Positions 1 through 5,491 of a stretch of DNA of 5,497 nt are shown piece after piece (the stretch's first letter is position 1; each line of letters starts with the position of its first letter). The notes beneath the pieces are model-generated. The model did no database searches. It worked only from the letters and a program-made list of their open reading frames with translations, and was not told where the DNA came from. Both the position numbers and the translations under genes were made by a program. The stretch comes from Clostridiales bacterium. GTDB taxonomy: Bacteria; Bacillota; Clostridia; Lachnospirales; Lachnospiraceae. The stretch spans positions 1-5,497 of the forward strand of contig DXXQ01000023.1 of the NCBI GenBank assembly GCA_019416265.1, in the 5' to 3' direction.

Positions 1-709
1 AACATACAGAGTTGGACTGTGTATATTTCAACACGATCAGGGAAATCTTCAGGTCACGTTTCGCTTCCTCGGAAAGCTCTTTATTCTCTGTTACAATGTT
101 TGCCAGAAGCTCATCGTTGATCTCCAGCTCCTGACGTCCCTGCTCAAAGGTCACACCGAATACTTCTTTATGCTCAAGAGGAGCCGGCACATAGTTTTCG
201 TCGATCTCAATCACGTTGTAATTGCCTTTTTTCTTCTGTTTCAGGATTTCCAGAGCCTCTTCTGTATATCCCGGGGCAATGACGCCGTCAGATACTTCTC
301 TTTTGATCAGAAGCGCCGTATCCTTATCGCAGACATCAGAAAGGGAAATGAAATCTCCAAAGGAAGACATTCTGTCTGCGCCTCTGGCTCTTGCATATGC
401 GCAGGCGATCGGAGAAAAGTTTTTCCAGTCCATATCGTCTACCCAGTAGATCTTTGCCAGGGTTTCTGTAAGAGGAAGTCCTACGGAAGCTCCTGCAGGA
501 GAAACGTGCTTGAAAGAAGTTGCTGCCGGAAGCCCTGTGGCTTTCTTCAGGTCACGTACAAGCTGCCAGCCGTTAAAAGCATCCAGGAAGTTGATATATC
601 CCGGTCTTCCGGAAAGGACCTTGATCGGAAGCTCTTCGCCGTTGGCAAGATAGATTTTAGAAGGTTTCTGGTTCGGGTTGCATCCATATTTTAATTCGAA
701 TTCTTTCAT
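1..709 (-). CDS. purH: Stand-alone AICAR transformylase (phosphoribosylaminoimidazolecarboxamide formyltransferase), 3' end cut by window edge
   Basis: This gene encodes the enzyme that transfers a formyl group from 10-formyl-tetrahydrofolate to AICAR, giving FAICAR, the penultimate step of de novo IMP synthesis in the cytoplasm. The first 236 codons are present and open to the left edge; the stop lies outside. Residues 8-15 (YGCNPNQK) match the YGxNPxQ opening of the transformylase domain. SFKHVSPAGA (65-74) carries the Lys-His pair typical of the active site, RARGADRMSSFGD (107-119) is a conserved block, and KYTQSNSVC (228-236) is the classic family signature. There is no N-terminal MGS-like IMP cyclohydrolase domain as in the roughly 530-residue bifunctional PurH; the protein begins directly at the transformylase domain. 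The ATG at 709 follows a GGAGG (723-719) with 9 bases spacing. It lies 21 bases after purO, so the two are almost certainly co-transcribed under the upstream ZTP riboswitch. The symbol purH is used loosely, as only one of its two activities is present. Confidence 0.95.
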   Translation of the reverse strand, partial: MKEFELKYGCNPNQKPSKIYLANGEELPIKVLSGRPGYINFLDAFNGWQLVRDLKKATGLPAATSFKHVSPAGASVGLPLTETLAKIYWVDDMDWKNFSPIACAYARARGADRMSSFGDFISLSDVCDKDTALLIKREVSDGVIAPGYTEEALEILKQKKKGNYNVIEIDENYVPAPLEHKEVFGVTFEQGRQELEINDELLANIVTENKELSEEAKRDLKISLIVLKYTQSNSVC

Positions 710-718
710 GAAAAAAGT

Positions 719-723
719 CCTCC
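719..723 (-). promoter_or_regulatory. Ribosome binding site of the AICAR transformylase gene
   Basis: GGAGG read on the minus strand, beginning 7 bases after the purO stop codon and 9 bases before the ATG at 709. It lies entirely in the 21-base intergenic gap, so translation starts independently within one transcript rather than by overlap of stop and start codons. Confidence 0.85.
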
Positions 724-730
724 GTTTTTC

Positions 731-1444
731 TTATTTGTTTTTGTTCACGATCTTTGTTTCATAGCTTCCTGTCTCAATATCAATATATCTCACAAACAGA
801 GAAACCTTATTCTCCTCATTTAAGCTGTTCCAGAGCATCTCTGTGAAGGCTTCCATATCGTCCGGGATGGCTACCAGCTTCGGCTCTCCCTCAAAGCTTG
901 GAAGGGGATTTCCGTCGCATTTATAAGTATGGATGAAATGTCCCTCTCCTGCCGCTGCATTCTCATATGCAAAGGTATAACGATTGCAGGATTCCGGATT
1001 ACCGTTGTTGCTTTTCAGAATAGACATTGCATAATTGAATTTGCCGTTCTCCACATGCATGATACCGGAAATACGAGGTGTATAATTCGGAGCATCCGGT
1101 TCAAACTCTCTGCATCTTAAGGACTGTTCGAAGGTAAGCTGTTTATCCATTCCCTCGTAAATCGTATCTGTCTGATCTCCGTTTGTCACAATGGTCTTGT
1201 TTCCAAGAACACGGACAGGAGCATAGATGATCAGGCTTGGATCAACCAGTTTAGACGGGTCAAAGGCCTGTGTGCGGATTCCTTCTCCCTCTTCTACAAA
1301 TACACGGTTTCTGCTGTTTTCGCTTCTGCCCATAATGAAATAAGCTGTCACTGCCTTCTTCCCATCTGCAGAGCGTCCGATAACGATTCCTCTTCCAGGG
1401 TAGGAATTCTCTTTCAGTTCTTTTTCCAGTGATAACATTTCCAT
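731..1444 (-). CDS. purO: IMP cyclohydrolase, PurO-like (archaeal-type) family
   Basis: A 237-residue cytoplasmic enzyme predicted to close FAICAR to IMP, the last step of de novo purine synthesis. The sequence resembles the PurO/IMP cyclohydrolase-like family (first known from archaea) rather than the MGS-like domain of bacterial PurH. Visible blocks are YPGRGIVIGRS (15-25), an arginine-rich MGRSENSRNRVF (38-49), TNGDQTDTIYEG (87-98), an APNYTPRISG segment (118-127) and SFEGEP (183-188). No signal peptide or membrane segment is seen once the start is corrected. An in-frame extension to 1546 exists, but it runs through the riboswitch and terminator and would add a spurious hydrophobic stretch. 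ATG 1444 is chosen because AAAGGAG (1459-1453) lies 8 bases upstream; the ATG at 1450 is only 2 bases from it. The neighbour supplies the transformylase activity, so the pair replaces bifunctional PurH. Family assignment is by recalled motif pattern. Confidence 0.9.
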   Translation of the reverse strand: MEMLSLEKELKENSYPGRGIVIGRSADGKKAVTAYFIMGRSENSRNRVFVEEGEGIRTQAFDPSKLVDPSLIIYAPVRVLGNKTIVTNGDQTDTIYEGMDKQLTFEQSLRCREFEPDAPNYTPRISGIMHVENGKFNYAMSILKSNNGNPESCNRYTFAYENAAAGEGHFIHTYKCDGNPLPSFEGEPKLVAIPDDMEAFTEMLWNSLNEENKVSLFVRYIDIETGSYETKIVNKNK

Positions 1445-1452
1445 AATCATTT

Positions 1453-1459
1453 CTCCTTT
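1453..1459 (-). promoter_or_regulatory. Ribosome binding site deciding the purO start
   Basis: AAAGGAG on the minus strand. Three in-frame ATGs follow, at 1450, 1444 and 1438, with spacings of about 2, 8 and 14 bases. Only 1444 has ordinary spacing, giving the N-terminus MEMLSLEKEL. The site lies downstream of the leader terminator, so the riboswitch acts by transcription termination and does not need to mask this site. Confidence 0.8.
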
Positions 1460-1488
1460 GATCGTGATAAATAAGTAAAAAAAGATAT

Positions 1489-1530
1489 AAAAAAACGCCT
1501 GGGAAACCCGTTCTTCAGGCTGCCCAGGCG
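1489..1530 (-). terminator. Intrinsic terminator of the ZTP riboswitch expression platform
   Basis: On the minus strand CGCCTGGG (1530-1523) pairs perfectly with CCCAGGCG (1503-1496). After one mismatch the helix continues with six further pairs, two of them G-U, closing on the loop AAGAA (1515-1511). Seven T residues follow directly (1495-1489), and a second T run lies at 1483-1477. The 5' arm is made of the same bases as the conserved 3' end of the aptamer, so aptamer folding and terminator folding exclude one another. Ligand binding is therefore predicted to favour read-through into purO: an ON switch, as established for this riboswitch class. Confidence 0.92.
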
Positions 1531-1592
1531 GTCGGCACATATACAAACCGCACTCCCTGTAGTTCCTCTACTTCCGCCAGTCATGCAGCTGT
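1521..1592 (-). ncRNA. ZTP (pfl) riboswitch aptamer
   Basis: This RNA senses ZMP/ZTP (AICAR nucleotides), an alarm for 10-formyl-tetrahydrofolate shortage. Read on the minus strand it shows the class hallmarks in order. A first helix pairs ACAGCTGCA (1592-1584) with TGCGGTTTGT (1552-1543, one bulged T). TGACTGGCGG (1583-1574) is the conserved joining strand. A 4-bp hairpin GTAG/CTAC (1571-1568 with 1562-1559) encloses AGGAA, followed by AGGGAG (1558-1553). A short linker leads to the 3' hairpin TGCC/GGCA (1537-1534 with 1524-1521), whose loop holds CCGCC (1531-1527). That loop can form a perfect 5-bp pseudoknot with GGCGG (1578-1574). The conserved CCGCCTGGGCA end is present. It precedes purO and the AICAR transformylase gene, and the latter consumes the ligand's monophosphate form. 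Structure was drawn by hand. Confidence 0.95.
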
Positions 1593-1597
1593 CTGTC

Positions 1598-1622
1598 ATC
1601 CTTTATCGCCGGGATAAAGGAT
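1598..1622 (-). other. Perfect 10-bp hairpin in the leader just upstream of the aptamer
   Basis: On the minus strand ATCCTTTATC (1622-1613) and GATAAAGGAT (1607-1598) form an uninterrupted 10-bp stem with loop CCGGC. Its 3' end is 5 bases before the first aptamer helix at 1592. It is not followed by a T run on this strand, so it is not itself an ordinary terminator. It is not part of the core ZTP consensus as I know it. Possible roles are 5' stabilisation of the leader, a processing site, or a folding aid for the aptamer; none is shown by the sequence. Confidence 0.75.
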
Positions 1623-1644
1623 AAACATTTTTGTTTTCACCAAC

Positions 1645-1673
1645 ATAGTACAATACTTCTGTCGGTTTTTCAA
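1645..1673 (-). promoter_or_regulatory. Promoter for the purO-purH riboswitch leader
   Basis: On the minus strand TTGAAA (1673-1668, 5 of 6 matches to the -35 consensus) is followed after exactly 17 bases by TACTAT (1650-1645, 4 of 6 matches to the -10). Transcription would start near 1638, giving a leader of about 190 bases that includes the 10-bp hairpin, the aptamer and the terminator. The -35 box begins only 13 bases after the guaB stop codon. It was found by reading only. Confidence 0.65.
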
Positions 1674-1685
1674 GCTAATTTTTTA

Positions 1686-3143
1686 TTATTTGTCATCCAC
1701 ACTGTAGTTTGGAGCCTCTTTGGTGATGTGGATGTCATGTGGATGAGATTCCTTCAGGGATGCCGCAGAAATCTTGATGAACTGACCTGTTGTTTTCAGC
1801 TTCTCAATATTCTCTGCTCCGCAGTAGCCCATACCGGAACGAAGACCGCCCATAAGCTGGAATACGGTATCTTCCAGATGTCCCTTATATGCAACTCGTC
1901 CTTCTACACCTTCCGGAACAAGCTTCTTCGCATCCTGCTGGAAGTAACGGTCTTTGCTTCCGTTCTCCATGGCTGCGATGGAACCCATACCACGGTATAC
2001 TTTGAACTTTCTTCCCTGATACAGTTCGAAGGTTCCCGGGCTCTCGTCGCATCCTGCGAACATACTTCCCATCATACATACGTTGGCACCGGCTGCAATA
2101 GCCTTGGTGATATCTCCGGAATACTTGATACCGCCGTCTGCGATAACCGGAATTCCGTAACGGTTGGCAACCTCATAGCAGTCCATGATCGCTGTGATCT
2201 GGGGAACGCCGATACCTGCAACCACACGGGTCGTACAGATGGAACCGGGTCCGATACCAACCTTAACTGCATCTACTCCGGCCTCGATGAGAGCCTTGGT
2301 AGCCGCTCCTGTGGCAACGTTTCCTGCGATTACCTGTAAATCAGGATATGCAGCCTTGATCTCACGTACAGCCTTTAAGATATTCTCAGAATGACCGTGA
2401 GCAGAGTCCACTACGATCACATCCACAGCTGCATTTACAAGCGCCTCCACACGGGCAAGGACGTTGGCTGTGATACCTACTGCAGCGCCGCAGAGAAGAC
2501 GTCCCTGCTCATCTTTAGCTGCAAGAGGATATTTGATCTGTTTCTCAATATCTTTAATTGTAATTAAACCTTTTAAATTAAAATCGTCATCAACAATGGG
2601 TAATTTCTCTTTACGGGATTTCGCAAGGATTGCTTTCGCTTCCTCAAGAGTGATTCCCTCTTTCGCTGTGATCAGTCCTTCAGAGGTCATACATTCCTTG
2701 ATCTTCTTGCTGAAATCAGTTTCAAATTTGAGGTCACGGTTGGTAATGATACCAACGAGCTTTCTGCCTTCTGTGATCGGCACACCGGAAATACGGAATT
2801 TGCCCATTAATTCATCTGCATCCCCTAAGGTATGCTCCGGTGATAAATAAAATGGGTCTGTAATTACGCCGTTCTCAGAACGCTTTACTTTATCTACTTC
2901 ATCTGCCTGTGCTTCGATGGTCATATTCTTATGAATGATACCGATACCGCCCTGTCTTGCCATGGCGATTGCCATACGGTGCTCGGTAACTGTATCCATA
3001 CCTGCACTCATCATAGGAATGTTGAGTTTAATTTTTTTTGTTAAATTAGTTGTGACATCTACCTGATTCGGAATTACCTTCGAATACGCCGGAACTAACA
3101 GGACGTCGTCAAAAGTAATGCCTTCACCAATGATAGTACCCAT
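1686..3143 (-). CDS. guaB: Inosine-5'-monophosphate dehydrogenase
   Basis: A cytoplasmic enzyme that oxidises IMP to XMP with NAD+, the committed step to guanine nucleotides. Its 485 residues match the usual bacterial length. The N-terminal barrel half opens with FDDVLLVPAYS (11-21) and includes the NIPMMSAGMDTVTE block (41-54). Two CBS domains occupy roughly 95-205, the usual site of purine-nucleotide regulation. The second barrel half carries VVDSAHGHS (244-252) for NAD contact and the catalytic loop GIGPGSICTTR with Cys303. It also has ADGGI (335-339) for IMP phosphate binding, YRGMGS (383-388), and the flap Arg399-Tyr400 in DRYFQ. All key residues are present. The ATG at 3143 has GGGAGG 7 bases upstream. 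It has its own promoter and lies directly upstream of the purO leader, so the genes making IMP and consuming it towards GMP are adjacent. No dedicated terminator is seen after its stop. Confidence 0.98.
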   Translation of the reverse strand: MGTIIGEGITFDDVLLVPAYSKVIPNQVDVTTNLTKKIKLNIPMMSAGMDTVTEHRMAIAMARQGGIGIIHKNMTIEAQADEVDKVKRSENGVITDPFYLSPEHTLGDADELMGKFRISGVPITEGRKLVGIITNRDLKFETDFSKKIKECMTSEGLITAKEGITLEEAKAILAKSRKEKLPIVDDDFNLKGLITIKDIEKQIKYPLAAKDEQGRLLCGAAVGITANVLARVEALVNAAVDVIVVDSAHGHSENILKAVREIKAAYPDLQVIAGNVATGAATKALIEAGVDAVKVGIGPGSICTTRVVAGIGVPQITAIMDCYEVANRYGIPVIADGGIKYSGDITKAIAAGANVCMMGSMFAGCDESPGTFELYQGRKFKVYRGMGSIAAMENGSKDRYFQQDAKKLVPEGVEGRVAYKGHLEDTVFQLMGGLRSGMGYCGAENIEKLKTTGQFIKISAASLKESHPHDIHITKEAPNYSVDDK

Positions 3144-3150
3144 TGCATTT

Positions 3151-3158
3151 CCTCCCTT
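3151..3158 (-). promoter_or_regulatory. Ribosome binding site of guaB
   Basis: AAGGGAGG on the minus strand, 7 bases before the ATG at 3143. A closer ATG starting at 3148 is only 2 bases away and out of frame with the protein, so it is not the start. Confidence 0.85.
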
Positions 3159-3214
3159 GTCTTATGAATTTAATTTAAAAATTACATTTTGTATAACATT
3201 TCGATGTGAGACTT

Positions 3215-3243
3215 AGTGTAACAAAAATCAGAAATCGTGTCAA
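3215..3243 (-). promoter_or_regulatory. Promoter of guaB
   Basis: On the minus strand a perfect TTGACA (3243-3238) is separated by 17 bases from TACACT (3220-3215, 4 of 6 matches). The start of transcription is expected near 3208, leaving an AT-rich leader of about 65 bases. The -35 box overlaps the stop codon (3242-3240) of the upstream membrane-protein gene, so transcription of that gene runs straight into guaB. I saw no riboswitch or convincing operator in this short leader. Confidence 0.75.
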
Positions 3244-3746
3244 TCCAAAAAAACTTTGCTCGGTGCTGAATTTTTCATAGCATGTGCAAGGGCTTCGTCA
3301 GGTTCAATAATAACCTTGCAGTTTTCCCCGTTCAGTCTGGTAATAATGGCAAAACGCTTGTGATCCTTGTTTCCGGAAGAAAAGTCGTACACCTTCATTT
3401 TCTGATTTCCGTTATAGTAGTCCATTCTGTGAGAATTTACGGGAGCTACCAGATCGGCCTCTGAAAGGCTGATGCTTGTAGACTTCTTGTCGCGCTTGCT
3501 CTGTGACATAACCTTTGTGATATCCAGCTCCCCGTTTACAAACAGGTAGTCGAATTCCAGGCTTGTTTTCGGAACGATGAAGTAGCAGGCAACGCCAAAA
3601 GCAACGGCTCCGATGAGAAGCAGCGGGTGGATAAAGAGTCCTCCGAATACAAAAATCGCAGTGGCGCCGATCAGTCCGTATTTTGTGACTGCATCCTTGA
3701 CTGTAGGCTCCTTCTTGACAAGTAATTCTGAATATAAATCGCTCAT
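3240..3746 (-). CDS. Uncharacterised membrane protein with an N-terminal two-helix hairpin and a cytoplasmic domain
   Basis: I do not recognise a function. The 168-residue protein has a short charged N-terminus (1-22), a hydrophobic stretch at about 24-58 broken at HP (40-41) that fits two membrane-spanning helices as a tight hairpin, then a soluble C-terminal domain of about 110 residues. That domain starts with EFDYLFVNGELDI (64-76), followed by a basic segment (SKRDKK, near 82-87). The pattern of strands is compatible with a small beta-rich, possibly PH-like fold, but this is a guess. It may correspond to a conserved Firmicutes DUF (DUF6106 comes to mind, from memory only). No signal peptide cleavage site, lipobox or catalytic motif is visible. 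The ATG at 3746 has AAGGAGAGGA (3760-3751) just upstream. It sits between groEL and guaB, separated from groEL by a terminator, so functional linkage to either is unproven. Confidence 0.85.
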   Translation of the reverse strand: MSDLYSELLVKKEPTVKDAVTKYGLIGATAIFVFGGLFIHPLLLIGAVAFGVACYFIVPKTSLEFDYLFVNGELDITKVMSQSKRDKKSTSISLSEADLVAPVNSHRMDYYNGNQKMKVYDFSSGNKDHKRFAIITRLNGENCKVIIEPDEALAHAMKNSAPSKVFLD

Positions 3747-3750
3747 TTTG

Positions 3751-3760
3751 TCCTCTCCTT
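3751..3760 (-). promoter_or_regulatory. Ribosome binding site of the membrane-protein gene
   Basis: AAGGAGAGGA on the minus strand. Its GGAG core ends 8 bases before the ATG at 3746, which supports that start and argues against the overlapping reading frame that begins at 3792. Confidence 0.8.
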
Positions 3761-3782
3761 GTGTATTTATATTTTACCTTTG

Positions 3783-3811
3783 AGTATAACATAAAACGGA
3801 ACCATCGTCTA
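3783..3811 (-). promoter_or_regulatory. Candidate promoter of the membrane-protein gene
   Basis: On the minus strand TATACT (3788-3783, 5 of 6 matches to the -10) lies 17 bases after TAGACG (3811-3806, 4 of 6 matches to the -35). The -35 hexamer falls at the loop and upper stem of the groEL terminator hairpin, so terminator and promoter are overlaid. The -10 is good and the -35 modest. The assignment is inferred from hexamers and from the need for transcription beyond the terminator. Confidence 0.5.
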
Positions 3812-3827
3812 TGACGACGGTTCCGTT
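3793..3827 (-). terminator. Terminator hairpin after groEL
   Basis: On the minus strand AACGGAACCGTCGTC (3827-3813) pairs with GACGATGGTTCCGTT (3809-3795): 15 pairs with a single G-U and a 3-base ATA loop. The T run is short (four T at 3796-3793, two of them in the stem, then ATGTTATA), so the hairpin is strong but the tail is weak. It lies about 40 bases after the groEL stop. There is no minus-strand gene between, so it most likely ends the groEL transcript, perhaps incompletely. Confidence 0.8.
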
Positions 3828-3868
3828 AATTTATGAAAATTTTGTGGTCGAAGCAGATGATCCCTAGA

Positions 3869-5491
3869 TTACATCATTCCCATTCCCGGGTTTCCTGCCG
3901 GCATTGCAGGAGTATCTTCTTTGATGATTCCCACAACGGATTCTGTTGTAAGAAGAGTAGATGCAACGCTTGTTGCGTTCTGAAGAGCGCTTCTTGTAAC
4001 CTTTGCAGGGTCAAGGATGCCTTCTGCAACCATATCTACATATCTTTCTTTCAGAGCATCGAAGCCGATTCCAACTTCAGACTCTCTTACTTTATTGATG
4101 ATAACTGCGCCTTCCAGACCTGCGTTTGCAGCGATGAAGAACAGAGGAGCTTCCAGAGCTTTCAGGATTACGTTTGCACCTGTCTTCTCGTCTCCTTCCA
4201 GAGTTGCTGCCAGTTTGGCAACTTCCTTGGAAGCGTGGATATATGCAGAACCGCCGCCTGCAACGATACCTTCTTCTACGGCTGCTCTTGTAGCTGCAAG
4301 AGCGTCCTCAAGACGAAGTTTCGCTTCTTTCATTTCAGTTTCTGTTGCAGCGCCCACACGGATAACTGCTACGCCGCCTGCCAGTTTGGCAAGTCTTTCC
4401 TGTAATTTCTCTCTGTCGAAGTCAGATTTAGTCTCTTCGATCTGTCCGCGGATCTGAGACACACGGTTTGCGATTTTTTCTTTATCTCCGTGGCCTTCCA
4501 CGATAACAGTAGACTCTTTCGCAATCTTAACGGATTTCGCCCGTCCTAACTGCTCCATTGTAGTCTCTTTCAAGTCAAGACCAAGCTCTTCGGAGATTAC
4601 CTGGCCGCCTGTGAGAATTGCGATATCCTGAAGCATTTCTTTTCTTCTGTCGCCATATCCCGGAGCTTTTACTGCTGCAACCTGGAAAGTACCTCTTAAT
4701 TTGTTTACGATCAGTGTGGTAAGAGCTTCGCCCTCAACGTCCTCTGCGATGATGAGGAGTTTTGCGCCTGCCTGAACAACCTGCTCTAACAGAGGAAGGA
4801 TTTCCTGGATGTTGGAGATTTTCTTGTCTGTGATCAGGATGTATGGATCTTCCAGATTTGCTTCCATTTTTTCCATATCTGTAGACATATATGCGGAAAT
4901 GTATCCGCGGTCAAACTGCATACCTTCTACAAGGTCAAGCTCTGTATGCATAGTCTTGGATTCTTCTACTGTGATAACGCCGTCGTTGGAAACTTTTTCC
5001 ATAGCGTCTGCAACAAGCTGTCCTACTGTCTCATCGCTTGCAGAGATTGCCGCTACATTGGCGATCTGCTGTTTACCGCTGATTTTCTGGCTCATGTTCT
5101 TAACAGCCTCTACAGCAGCCTCTGTTGCTTTTTTCATACCTTTTCTGAGGATGATCGGGTTCGCGCCTGCTGCCAGGTTCTTCATTCCTTCATGAACCAT
5201 TGCCTGTGCAAGAACAGTTGCTGTTGTGGTACCATCACCTGCTACGTCGTTTGTCTTGGATGCAACTTCTTTGATCAGCTGTGCACCCATGTTCTCAAAT
5301 GCGTCTTCCAGTTCGATTTCTTTTGCAATGGTAACACCGTCATTTGTGATGAGCGGAGCGCCGAACGGTTTGTCAAGAACTACGTTTCTTCCTTTTGGTC
5401 CGATGGTAACTCTTACTGTATCTGCTAATTTATTTACGCCGGCTTCAAGAGCGGCTCTTGCTTCTGCACCGAATTTAATCTCTTTTGCCAT
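3869..5491 (-). CDS. groEL: 60-kDa chaperonin GroEL
   Basis: The ATP-driven double-ring chaperonin of the cytoplasm, which folds proteins together with the GroES lid. The 540 residues match the family's usual length. Equatorial-domain ATP motifs are TIGPKGRN (29-36), NDGVT with Asp51 (50-54) and GDGTTT with Asp86 (85-90). The apical domain spans roughly 190-370. The ATP-hydrolysis Asp396 lies in LEDALAAT (394-401), followed by the chaperonin signature AAVEEGIVAGGG (403-414). The C-terminus ends in a short glycine-methionine tail (NPGMGMM), typical though shorter than in E. coli. No key residue is missing and the frame is intact. The ATG at 5491 starts the classic MAKEIKFG; only six bases lie upstream, so groES, the ribosome binding site and any CIRCE/HrcA operator would be outside the window. 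It is followed by a terminator hairpin at 3827-3793, which makes it the last gene of its transcription unit. Confidence 0.99.
   Translation of the reverse strand: MAKEIKFGAEARAALEAGVNKLADTVRVTIGPKGRNVVLDKPFGAPLITNDGVTIAKEIELEDAFENMGAQLIKEVASKTNDVAGDGTTTATVLAQAMVHEGMKNLAAGANPIILRKGMKKATEAAVEAVKNMSQKISGKQQIANVAAISASDETVGQLVADAMEKVSNDGVITVEESKTMHTELDLVEGMQFDRGYISAYMSTDMEKMEANLEDPYILITDKKISNIQEILPLLEQVVQAGAKLLIIAEDVEGEALTTLIVNKLRGTFQVAAVKAPGYGDRRKEMLQDIAILTGGQVISEELGLDLKETTMEQLGRAKSVKIAKESTVIVEGHGDKEKIANRVSQIRGQIEETKSDFDREKLQERLAKLAGGVAVIRVGAATETEMKEAKLRLEDALAATRAAVEEGIVAGGGSAYIHASKEVAKLAATLEGDEKTGANVILKALEAPLFFIAANAGLEGAVIINKVRESEVGIGFDALKERYVDMVAEGILDPAKVTRSALQNATSVASTLLTTESVVGIIKEDTPAMPAGNPGMGMM

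Noticed and set aside
170..694. Plus-strand open frame of 174 codons
   Set aside because: It lies antisense inside the transformylase gene, whose translation is a clean match to its family. The plus-strand product has no recognisable features.
1445..1546. N-terminal extension of the IMP cyclohydrolase reading frame to an ATG at 1546
   Set aside because: The extension translates through the riboswitch 3' half and the terminator, has no ribosome binding site at 1546 and adds a spurious hydrophobic stretch. The AAAGGAG at 1459-1453 with 8-base spacing favours 1444.
1598..1622. 10-bp hairpin as a plus-strand intrinsic terminator
   Set aside because: The T run on the plus strand begins several bases after the stem (AAACATTTTTG), and there is no plus-strand gene for it to end.
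1728..2339. Plus-strand open frame of 203 codons, and others inside guaB
   Set aside because: These are antisense shadows of guaB, which is complete with all catalytic residues; no domain is recognisable in the shadows.
3412..3792. Minus-strand 126-codon frame overlapping the membrane-protein gene
   Set aside because: It is out of frame with the 168-residue protein, starts upstream of its ribosome binding site, and lacks the coherent membrane-hairpin pattern of the other frame.
3833..4405. Plus-strand cysteine-rich open frame of 190 codons, with further ones at 4946-5428
   Set aside because: They are antisense to groEL. The cysteine richness comes from reading the complement of common Gly, Ala and Thr codons, not from a metal-binding protein.
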